From: Rhizobiaceae bacterium
GTDB lineage: Bacteria; Pseudomonadota; Alphaproteobacteria; Rhizobiales; Rhizobiaceae
Assembly (NCBI GenBank): GCA_029233925.1
Contig: JARGOX010000001.1
Coordinates: forward strand, 396,320-460,319
Direction of reading: 5' to 3'
DNA length: 64,000 nt
A model generated the notes under the pieces. The model worked only from the letters and a program-made list of their open reading frames with translations, was not told the origin of the DNA and made no database searches. Below are positions 18,393 through 26,167 of this stretch, piece by piece. Each line of letters opens with the position of its first letter. Within the stretch, counting starts at the first letter, position 1. The position numbers and the translations under genes were made by a program.

Positions 18393-18645
18393 GGAAGCGC
18401 CCCAAATATGGTTCTGTTTTTCCGAAATCAGATAACAATATCAATAATTCCGAATGCGGTCTTAGGCAAGCCTGTCTTGAAGGGGGCTGTTTGGGCCAGT
18501 TACAATGACAGGCGCGGAAACGGCTGACAGACGGCAAATGCACCACACATTGTCTTGGCGACGCACACTGATGGTGGGCCGGATGTCATGCTGCGAACAA
18601 TCATGATCTAGTGCGCCCAGCTTTCACTTATGCGGGGGCTGCTCT

Positions 18646-18921
18646 ATGACAAACCTGCAAACAAAGATGGACAGGATTATCATGACCACGCCAATCATCA
18701 CCCAGAAGTCCCCCTACCCCGTTGAGGTTGAAGAAGGCAAAACCTACTTCTGGTGTGCCTGCGGCAGGAGCAGCAAGCAACCTTTTTGTGACGGCAGCCA
18801 CAAGGTCACAAGTATCACACCGATAAAATACACAGGCGAAGCCAGCAAACGGGCGTTCTTTTGCGGGTGCAAGCACAGCAGCAATGCGCCGCTCTGTGAC
18901 GGTACCCACAGCAAGCTTTGA
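18646..18921 (+). CDS. CDGSH iron-sulfur domain protein
   Basis: A 91-residue protein with two CDGSH-type [2Fe-2S] motifs: 'CACGRSSKQPFCDGSH' and 'CGCKHSSNAPLCDGTH'. Each supplies three Cys and one His. The tandem arrangement matches the small bacterial two-cluster forms (related to Miner2). Function is redox or iron-sulfur related but not defined. The ATG at 18682 (MTTPIITQKSPYPV) is an alternative start that trims a poorly conserved-looking head. It is divergent from the LysR gene. Confidence 0.88.
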   Translation: MTNLQTKMDRIIMTTPIITQKSPYPVEVEEGKTYFWCACGRSSKQPFCDGSHKVTSITPIKYTGEASKRAFFCGCKHSSNAPLCDGTHSKL

Positions 18922-19021
18922 GCCCGTCACAGAGGATCATCACGCACAGGAGGCAAGCGGCAATAATGTGCCGATTGCCCGCCTATCCTTGATCATAGAG
19001 GCTGTTTAAAGACAATCTGTC

Positions 19022-19510
19022 TTAGTCATCCAACGAATAGCTGATCGTCGTTTTGGCGATGGTGCCGCCATCCAGTACCTCGACCGTGTAGGTTCCTTTG
19101 ATACCAGCGTATTTTCCTGTACCGCCGACAACAGCACCTTCATGGACATGGCCTGGATCCACGGGACGTCCGTGGATGGTTTCCACCATATCCGTCATGT
19201 AAATGGAGCCGTCATCAAGAATTTGCTCGGAAAAATAGGATCTGGCGACCTTCGATTTTTCAGGATCGTGAAATACGATAATCGCCTGCGTAAAATACCG
19301 ACCGATGACTGGCCCATCGGGAGCTGACCTTTTGACACCATGACGCATGTACATGTCTCCAAGAGACGGACCTGCAGGCGCAATGTCCACCACCTGTGGC
19401 GCCTCTATGTCGGCATAGGTAACGGATTTCAGTTCTTCGGCGCCTGCAGGATGGGACAAACCTGCCAGCAGAACCACCAAACCGCAGATTTTTGTCATAT
19501 CGTTTTTCAT
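19022..19510 (-). CDS. Secreted allene-oxide-cyclase-barrel-like protein
   Basis: A 162-residue protein with a signal peptide (MKNDMTKICGLVVLLAGLSH...AGA). The C-terminal half has the pattern of the AOC/dirigent beta-barrel: 'GAVVGGTGKYAGIKGTYTVE' followed by 'TISYSL'. The bacterial members have no established reaction. The start at 19510 is preceded by AAGGGG; an upstream in-frame extension to 19696 would hide the signal peptide. It is convergent with the CDGSH gene. Confidence 0.7.
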   Translation of the reverse strand: MKNDMTKICGLVVLLAGLSHPAGAEELKSVTYADIEAPQVVDIAPAGPSLGDMYMRHGVKRSAPDGPVIGRYFTQAIIVFHDPEKSKVARSYFSEQILDDGSIYMTDMVETIHGRPVDPGHVHEGAVVGGTGKYAGIKGTYTVEVLDGGTIAKTTISYSLDD

Positions 19511-19701
19511 AGTGTTTTCCCCTTTAAGGAATTGCGCCATAAAGCGCGGTGATCCGACAGGCCTTAACCTTTGATCTGTGGAACTGTCAACGATGCAGCA
19601 AAGCCGCCCAAATGCCGGGTGAAGGCTCATCAACGATGTGGAAGCGCTTGATCCAGGCAGGCAGCACCCTTCCCTTCGGCGAATGGACAGAAACATTCAT
19701 C

Positions 19702-21336
19702 TCAAAACGCCGAACCGTTGAGGGGCCCAGGCAGAGCAATCAAGTCTTCCAGCAGGTTCAGCAATCCTGGTCTGGCAGGCTCCCGGTGGTGGATTTCACG
19801 ACCGGCAGGTTTGAACGCGGCGGGCCTCTTCAGGAACTGAACAAGGGCCTCTGCCTTGTCCTGATCAGTCCCGAAGAGACGAAAATTGCATTGTGATGAA
19901 GCTTGCGTATTGGCCGGACCGCCGCGGGTGAACAAGGGTTTTTCGAATATTTCAGCATCAGTCAGATGCTGGTTGGCGGTGTCGCTCAGATCAATCATGG
20001 CAGCACAGGCCTGCATCATTCCCTTGAGGTCAGCATCGTCGATATCCAATCGGAGACTGACGTTTTTTTGAATACCGGAAAAACGGGTTGCCAGAAGAGA
20101 TTCGATATATTTGAAATAGACGTGCCTTGGCCGATTGCTGGCTGCAAGCAGCTGCGCATCAGGGCGGATGGCAAGCAATTTCTCAAATAATTGCAGGGTC
20201 TTTACAAAACCATTGTTCGGCTCAAGCCTTGCCGGGCAAAGCAGCACCGGACCTGCAAATTGAGTAAAAGGATTGGTGGCTATTTCATCCCAGAATGTTG
20301 TCCGGTCAATAAAATCCATCACGACAACATCACGTTTACCGTCCGGGAACACCGCTGCGGCCACCTCCTTCGCCAGGACATCGGAATTGGCTGCAACAAT
20401 ATCGAACATTTTGGCTGCAGGCATTTCCAGCCAGGCGGCCTGGTGGTTTCTGTGGGCTTGGGCATCAAAGGCCTGCAAACGCGGCGACCGGGGAATATCG
20501 AGGCAAATGAACGCCTTTCGGCATTGAAGTTCGCTCAACCAGGGCAGGTTCAGTTCCCGATCTTCATAAAAAAGCACCACAATATCGGATGGCTGAATCT
20601 TTCCCAGCAATTCACGCGTATTTCTGACCACACCGCGCAACTTCGAGTCAAATTCGGTGGCGTAGAGACTGCATGGCACGCCATTTGCTGCAAGTTCTCT
20701 GGCCAGAGCAACAGCATGGAGATCGCCAGCCAACTGTTGCGGTCGGGGCAAGGCGCCGGCAACGATGTGCAGCCTGCTTTCCGACGGCCAGTTGAAATTG
20801 TGTTTTGCCAAAAGGTCCTGGTCTCGACGCACAGCAGGCAGATAGGCACGTGCCTGTTTGACTGCATGCTTCAGCGCGGTATCATCCCTGAACGCAACCA
20901 GAGACTGCTGAGACAGAATACTGTTGTTGATGCCGTGCCGTAAAACAACATGGACCAAAATACTCTGGCTCGCTGATACGTCTGGTTCGTCCATGTTGAC
21001 CCAGCGGTCCGATATCTCCTCGGTCTTGCTTGAGACAGCCAGGCAGCCGTCACGGAATGCGAATTCCAGAGCGAACTTTCGATTTGCATCAATGGAAAAT
21101 GACCACCATCCGAAATGCCCCTGAGGATGGACAGGATTATCCAACAGATAGGCATCTATCGTCAGGATTGCGGATTCTGCTCCCGGTATATCCGGCATTT
21201 TGATGTTGAGCACCGCGGTCGCTCCGGCAGCGGTCAGGTTCAGCCGGTCCGGTCGGAAGTCGACATGCAGTTTTCGGGCTGAAGCAGGCATTTTGAGCGT
21301 GCTTATATTGTCCGCGGTTGGAATTCTATTTGGCAT
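19702..21336 (-). CDS. Glycosyltransferase-like protein with N-terminal beta domain
   Basis: A 544-residue protein. About the first 150 residues look like a beta-rich domain I do not recognise (contains 'HPQGHFGWWSFSID'). From about residue 180 there is a GT-B glycosyltransferase pattern: 'RLHIVAGALPRPQQ ... DLHAVALARELAANG', then 'GPVLLCPARLEPNNGFVKTL' and a C-terminal 'IFEKPLFTRGG'. This fits the GT4 group, although the usual EX7E motif is degenerate. The ATG at 21336 has AGGGAC ahead of it and overlaps the end of the upstream glycosyltransferase gene by 11 bp, so both are co-translated. The sugar substrate is unknown. Confidence 0.7.
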   Translation of the reverse strand: MPNRIPTADNISTLKMPASARKLHVDFRPDRLNLTAAGATAVLNIKMPDIPGAESAILTIDAYLLDNPVHPQGHFGWWSFSIDANRKFALEFAFRDGCLAVSSKTEEISDRWVNMDEPDVSASQSILVHVVLRHGINNSILSQQSLVAFRDDTALKHAVKQARAYLPAVRRDQDLLAKHNFNWPSESRLHIVAGALPRPQQLAGDLHAVALARELAANGVPCSLYATEFDSKLRGVVRNTRELLGKIQPSDIVVLFYEDRELNLPWLSELQCRKAFICLDIPRSPRLQAFDAQAHRNHQAAWLEMPAAKMFDIVAANSDVLAKEVAAAVFPDGKRDVVVMDFIDRTTFWDEIATNPFTQFAGPVLLCPARLEPNNGFVKTLQLFEKLLAIRPDAQLLAASNRPRHVYFKYIESLLATRFSGIQKNVSLRLDIDDADLKGMMQACAAMIDLSDTANQHLTDAEIFEKPLFTRGGPANTQASSQCNFRLFGTDQDKAEALVQFLKRPAAFKPAGREIHHREPARPGLLNLLEDLIALPGPLNGSAF

Positions 21337-23554
21337 GTCCCTGCCCTGTTTTCCCGGCTGCAGAGCGCATTTTCTTTTCCGGATCGCCGGTTCGGGCGCT
21401 TGCCGGCTTCCATGTTTTGCGCGCTTTCGCAACAAAGTCGCGGGTCATTTCCATATATCTGGTGCCATGGTCCTGCGAAGGCTCGATATGTGAATTTTCG
21501 TGAAATTCATTGAAAGTGCTAATAAAGACAAAGCTGGGTGCCTCCTGTTCCAAAGCAAATTTCATGGTCTGGCGGTAGGTTTGTCCATCATTGTGCGGAA
21601 TGGGGCGCGATGCCTTTGTGCGCGCCGGGTCGGTCAGGTGTGATGCATCATAGCCCGGAGATACAGTGACACAATGATGACCGGAGGCCTGGCTGGAGCC
21701 TTGATATTCCTTTTGCCAGACCGCGTGCCAGTTCTCAGGGGCACTCAATTCCAATGGCGAAAACTGGCTTATGGCGTCAAATAATTCGTGGGTTTTTCTT
21801 TTTTCAACGCCGGCCGTGCCCGTCGGTCGCGTATAGACGCCCATGCGGAAAAATCCGGTGGTCAGATGTTTGAGCTGCTCCACGACATCAGCGTCGCTGT
21901 CGAATGCACCACTCCAGAAAATCATGAATACCGGTTTGCCGTCCAGGAGGAGATAATTTTCATCGGTGATCATTGAATCGCGCAAAAGACTTCCCGCCTG
22001 TTCAATGATATCGGAATCGCGTGTATACAGGCACAGATTGACCGCAAACCGGAGCGTTGAATTGCGCTCTTTTGCTATGGACAGCATGCGTTGCGCAGCA
22101 GTCAGCTGATATATATCAAGCCCATCGTCTGAGACATGGAGATTGAACACGACAACGTCGATACCCATGCTCTCCATCTGATCAATATGAAGGGAAATCG
22201 TATCTCCGCTCATGGATGAATAGTAACCCAGTTCGGGCATATCAGTCACCCATCCGGTCGCCCGGTCGTCGCACCAATGTGCATTGCCGAAGCCTTCGCG
22301 GTACCAGTTGAAATAGTGGATCGCAAAAAGTGGGCCGGAAATGTGTTTGGGGGTTCTGTGTCTGGCTCTCCATTTCTTGTGGGTATCTTCTACAATGGCG
22401 ATCAATTCATCTGCGGTTCGATCCCATGAATATTTTTTTGCAATTTCACGCCCATGCCGGCCCATTTTACCGGCCAGTTGAGGATCGTTGAAAAGTTTTC
22501 GAATCTCGGAGGCCAGGGCGGCAGGCCGGGGTTGCACCAAAAGGGCGCAACGATCATCGACGACCTCTGCAAAGCCCCCTTCATTGACCGCGATGAGCGG
22601 TTTTCCCGCTGCCAGCGCTTCCAGTGCAACGATGCCAAATGGTTCGCGAACGGGAGCAAAAACAACACAAAGGCAACGTGCCAGCAAAATCTGGACTTCG
22701 TAATTTTCAAGGTCGTGCAAGAAAAACACCCGGTCTGCCACGCCCATGTTTTCCGCCAGATTTTCAAGTCTTTGTTGTTCCGGTCCGGAACCGACAATAT
22801 GGAGCTGAACACCTTCGACCTGGGCGATTGACTCGATAATCAGGCGCATCCGTTTGTGCGGCCAGAGCTGGCCGATTGTCAGAACGACATCGCGCTCGCT
22901 GGGCAGTTCGGGCATGTCTGACACAGTCACACCGGGATAAACAACGTCAGAGACCGGATGACCGTAGACCTGCTCGAGATAGCCCGCGCTATACCGGCTG
23001 TTTGCCACGACACGATCCGGCCGGCCTGTCGCATCGAAAGTCTCGATGACACGCAGAATTGCTTCATGGTGCCTGCCGTCAACGGTGTCGTAAGTCTGCT
23101 TCGGATAGAAGTGCAGTTTCCTTTGCGCATCATCAAGGATTTCGTCGGAAATCTGCGAATAGCGCTGATCATAAAGCTGGCGCAAAGGCTCATGCGGATA
23201 CCACACCATCGGATGCAGATCGATCAGGTGTGTCGGCCACAAATGTGCGTGATAAATATCATGTCTGCCGATCTCCGCCTGCCACATCTTCGGCAGCAAT
23301 GTGGCGTTCAGCAGCGTTGCATTTTCACCTTCAAAACGTGGAGACAGGAGCTTCGTCTTCAACCGGGTGAGACCGGATTCCCGGAAGAGTGCTTCATTGA
23401 AGACAGCTGCATAGACGGTGATCTGATGCTGATGCTGCCACCGCCCCAGACACTCAATCAAAAAGCGTTCCGCCCCCCCGTATTTGCCCAGTTCGGGAAT
23501 GATGATGCCTATATCCATGCTTTTCAACTGCAATTCCGGTGATGTTCCAGCCAT
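21326..23554 (-). CDS. GT4 glycosyltransferase fused to a GH99-like domain
   Basis: A 742-residue two-domain protein. Residues 13-390 are a GT4 glycosyltransferase: 'IGIIIPELGKYGGAERFL' at the start, 'VLTIGQLWPHKRM' in the linker, and 'EPFGIVALEALAAGKP' (EX7E, Glu304 and Glu312) for the nucleotide sugar. Residues 408-700 look like a GH99/WbsX-type barrel: 'AIHYFNWYREGFGNAHW', 'LGYYSSMSGDTISLHIDQM', 'FMIFWSGAF', and 'FNEFHENSHIEP' near 681. Such domains act on mannose-rich or surface glycans. Start at 23554 or 23518 (MDIGIIIPEL); neither has a strong Shine-Dalgarno. It lies downstream of the exosortase and two-component genes. Confidence 0.85.
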   Translation of the reverse strand: MAGTSPELQLKSMDIGIIIPELGKYGGAERFLIECLGRWQHQHQITVYAAVFNEALFRESGLTRLKTKLLSPRFEGENATLLNATLLPKMWQAEIGRHDIYHAHLWPTHLIDLHPMVWYPHEPLRQLYDQRYSQISDEILDDAQRKLHFYPKQTYDTVDGRHHEAILRVIETFDATGRPDRVVANSRYSAGYLEQVYGHPVSDVVYPGVTVSDMPELPSERDVVLTIGQLWPHKRMRLIIESIAQVEGVQLHIVGSGPEQQRLENLAENMGVADRVFFLHDLENYEVQILLARCLCVVFAPVREPFGIVALEALAAGKPLIAVNEGGFAEVVDDRCALLVQPRPAALASEIRKLFNDPQLAGKMGRHGREIAKKYSWDRTADELIAIVEDTHKKWRARHRTPKHISGPLFAIHYFNWYREGFGNAHWCDDRATGWVTDMPELGYYSSMSGDTISLHIDQMESMGIDVVVFNLHVSDDGLDIYQLTAAQRMLSIAKERNSTLRFAVNLCLYTRDSDIIEQAGSLLRDSMITDENYLLLDGKPVFMIFWSGAFDSDADVVEQLKHLTTGFFRMGVYTRPTGTAGVEKRKTHELFDAISQFSPLELSAPENWHAVWQKEYQGSSQASGHHCVTVSPGYDASHLTDPARTKASRPIPHNDGQTYRQTMKFALEQEAPSFVFISTFNEFHENSHIEPSQDHGTRYMEMTRDFVAKARKTWKPASARTGDPEKKMRSAAGKTGQGHAK

Positions 23555-23810
23555 GAAAGGCGACGCTGGTCATCGATTGGTGACCTGGGAAGACCATTTG
23601 AACGCCCCGCTGCTCCTTAGTCAAATTTATCAATGAACACAGGCGCGTTATCCAGTCGTTTTGCAATCAATTTCCGCGGGGTTGGTGACGAACAGCCTGC
23701 CGCCGACTGGTCCATGCGGGCTTCCAGCGGGGCTGCGGATTAACATGATAGCTATCGATCCCGCCACGGCGTCAGGAAAGCGGATTGAGCAACCGGTGCC
23801 TGCTGACGCT

Positions 23811-25394
23811 TCAAAAAGCGTTGGTGTAATCCGTGACCTTTGTTTTGAGGTCAATCCGAAATGCTGCGCCTTGCGGCACAGTCAGGCATTCGATCGTGCC
23901 GCCGTGCGCAGAAAGGAGGGACCGCACGATCCCAAGGCCCAGCCCGGTGCCGCCTTGCTCACGGCGTGTCGTAAAGAACAAATCAAAAATGTGCTCCCGA
24001 TTGCTGGCCGAGATACCGGACCCATTGTCGCCTATGATCAATGAAAGTGTGTCGGCTGACCTGATGATCTGGATACTGACGGTTGTCGCGCCATGGCTGG
24101 CGGCGTTTTCAATGAGATTGGCAAGGATGATATCAGCAGCCTCGCGGGCAATCGGCAGGCGCACGGGTTTGCCTGCGTGGATTTTGACCTGCCGATATTT
24201 TTTCTCAAGCGGCTCCAGCACCTGATGCAGGTCACAGGCGCCGGCAATTGTCATGTTTTCAACACGCGCCAGGGCTCTGAGACGATTGAGCAGCAGGTTC
24301 ATGCGCTCGGTATCACTTTGAATGTTTTCTAGAAAGCGGGCGCGCTCGGCCTCGCTGATCTCCTTGCCGCCCAGTGCAAGAAGTTCGACCGCACCCTGTA
24401 TCGCGGTCAAAGGCGACTTCATCTCATGGGTGACATGGGTGGCGAATGTGTTGATATATTCGCTGCGCGCGACAAGCTTTCTGGCCATATCCAAAAAACC
24501 GACGGACAATTGATGGACCTCGCGGCTGCCGTAACGGTTCAGCGCCTTGATGGCTTCGTGATCCCCTTTGCCGATGCGTTCGGTCCGCCGCGTCAGTTCA
24601 CGGATCGGCGATGAAATGGTGCGGGCAAAAACCAGGCCGATGATCAGGGCGATCAGCAATATGGTGCCCAGCGCAAACATCAACTGGGTGCGTTGATAAT
24701 AGAGTTCCTTGATGATGTTGCTTGGCGTTCGTGACGCATAGACCACGCCGGCAACGCGGTTATCCACCACAACGGGAAACGCCGACATGATGCGCACCGC
24801 TGTGCCGCGACTGATGGAACTTATCGGCTGAGGATCTTCGATGATGCGTTTGCGCAGAACGCTGGCGTATCGGCCAGCCAGAGCCTGTTCGATTTCCGGC
24901 AAATGCGCAAATGACCCGCCCACATCACGTGTTCCGGCGATGACGGTTCCATTGAAGTCCAACAGACGAAACCCGGCCAGCGTGGATTTTTGGGTTTCAA
25001 GCAAGATGGGGCTCAGCGCCGCGCCGATGGCTTCATAGTCGGGATTGATCGGCGTGGCCGCGGACCTGGCTGCACCACGCTCGCCAAGAATGGGCGCTGA
25101 GGAAAGATCAATTTGCGCGACAATGGGATTCCAGCGTTTGTCCTTTGCATCTGCCGGATCCGCTTCAATGTGCGAACCGAGCGGTACCGCTGCATCTGAT
25201 TCACGCAGTTTTTGCGCCATCACGGCAGCAATGGCCGCAGACTGGGCGATCAGTTCGGATTCCGTGCTCTTGACGAGATGGTTTTCAAAGAGCCTGAAAA
25301 ACCCGATGCCGGCGACGGGCAAAAGAAGAACGGCGCCCATCATCAATAGAATGATCATGGTGAGCGTTGGACGCCACTTGGTCAGTTGCCCCAT
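23811..25394 (-). CDS. Sensor histidine kinase of the exosortase cluster
   Basis: A 527-residue membrane histidine kinase. Membrane segments at about 12-33 and 238-257 flank a 200-residue periplasmic sensor; a HAMP domain follows. His323 in 'HEMKSPLTAIQG' is the phosphorylation site, 'NLIENAASHGA' the N box, 'DNGSG' (456-460) and 'GGTGLGLGIV' (481-490) the G boxes. The architecture is CreC-like. It starts 3 bp behind the response regulator stop codon. The position next to a VIT/vWA sorting target suggests it senses the envelope, as inferred for dedicated sortase systems. Confidence 0.93.
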   Translation of the reverse strand: MGQLTKWRPTLTMIILLMMGAVLLLPVAGIGFFRLFENHLVKSTESELIAQSAAIAAVMAQKLRESDAAVPLGSHIEADPADAKDKRWNPIVAQIDLSSAPILGERGAARSAATPINPDYEAIGAALSPILLETQKSTLAGFRLLDFNGTVIAGTRDVGGSFAHLPEIEQALAGRYASVLRKRIIEDPQPISSISRGTAVRIMSAFPVVVDNRVAGVVYASRTPSNIIKELYYQRTQLMFALGTILLIALIIGLVFARTISSPIRELTRRTERIGKGDHEAIKALNRYGSREVHQLSVGFLDMARKLVARSEYINTFATHVTHEMKSPLTAIQGAVELLALGGKEISEAERARFLENIQSDTERMNLLLNRLRALARVENMTIAGACDLHQVLEPLEKKYRQVKIHAGKPVRLPIAREAADIILANLIENAASHGATTVSIQIIRSADTLSLIIGDNGSGISASNREHIFDLFFTTRREQGGTGLGLGIVRSLLSAHGGTIECLTVPQGAAFRIDLKTKVTDYTNAF

Positions 25395-25397
25395 GGG

Positions 25398-26102
25398 TCA
25401 GAGGCTCCGACGCACAATACAATCGCCCAAACGAAATCCGGTGCCGTGAACCGTATCAATCACGCTCTCGCAACAGGCCTGCTTCATCTTCGAGCGTATA
25501 TTGCGAATATGGCTGTCGATCGTCCTGTCGGAGACGTGGATGTTGTCGCTGTAAGCTGAATTGAGGATCTGGTCTCTTGTGAAAACCATCCCCCGCTGGC
25601 CCAGCAAGGCACGCATGATGTTGAATTCAATATGCGTCAGGGGCACGGCCATCTGTTCCACCGTGACCAGACGCTGCGCCTCGTCAAGAACAAGACTGCC
25701 GTGCTCAAGAACCTTCCGGGTCCCTGCAACCGGCCGGTCGCGAGAGGCACGCTTGAGGATCACGCCGACACGGGCCACAAGCTCGCGGGGACTGAAGGGC
25801 TTTGTCACATAATCGTCGCCCCCCATCTCCAGCCCCAGCACCCGGTCGATTTCCTCGTCTCTGGCCGAAAGAAACAAGATTGGCGTTTCATCGGTCTTTC
25901 GAATGGTCCGGCACACGTCCAGTCCATCCATTTCGGGCATGCCGATATCCAGTATGACAAGGTCCGGCGACGACGTTCGAAAGGTAACGACCGCATGGTT
26001 CCCGTCATGGCACGATAAAGTCGCATAACCGGCCTTCTCCAATGCGAAGCAGATCACCTCCCGAATGTTGGGATCATCGTCCGCGACCAGAATTGTCTTC
26101 AT
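25398..26102 (-). CDS. OmpR/CreB-type response regulator of the exosortase cluster
   Basis: A 234-residue response regulator. The receiver has acidic residues at 8-10 (ADDD), the phospho-acceptor Asp52 (VILDIGMPEMDGLD) and Lys101 (DDYVTKPF). Residues about 130-230 are a winged-helix DNA-binding domain (RDQILNSAYSDNIHVSDRTI, VHGTGFRL). It is 65 bp behind the VIT/vWA gene and coupled to the kinase gene, which it should be phosphorylated by. Its targets probably include this cluster, by inference. Confidence 0.95.
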   Translation of the reverse strand: MKTILVADDDPNIREVICFALEKAGYATLSCHDGNHAVVTFRTSSPDLVILDIGMPEMDGLDVCRTIRKTDETPILFLSARDEEIDRVLGLEMGGDDYVTKPFSPRELVARVGVILKRASRDRPVAGTRKVLEHGSLVLDEAQRLVTVEQMAVPLTHIEFNIMRALLGQRGMVFTRDQILNSAYSDNIHVSDRTIDSHIRNIRSKMKQACCESVIDTVHGTGFRLGDCIVRRSL

Positions 26103-26167
26103 GCAAAAGGCCTTCCTCGAAACCGGATACCAACAGGCGCGCAGCGGCGCCTGTTTGCTGTTAGCAC

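Noticed and set aside
23555..23810. 256-bp gap between the kinase and glycosyltransferase genes
   Set aside because: A 68-codon frame on the minus strand (23648-23854) overlaps the kinase end and has no protein-like pattern; no promoter or hairpin stands out.
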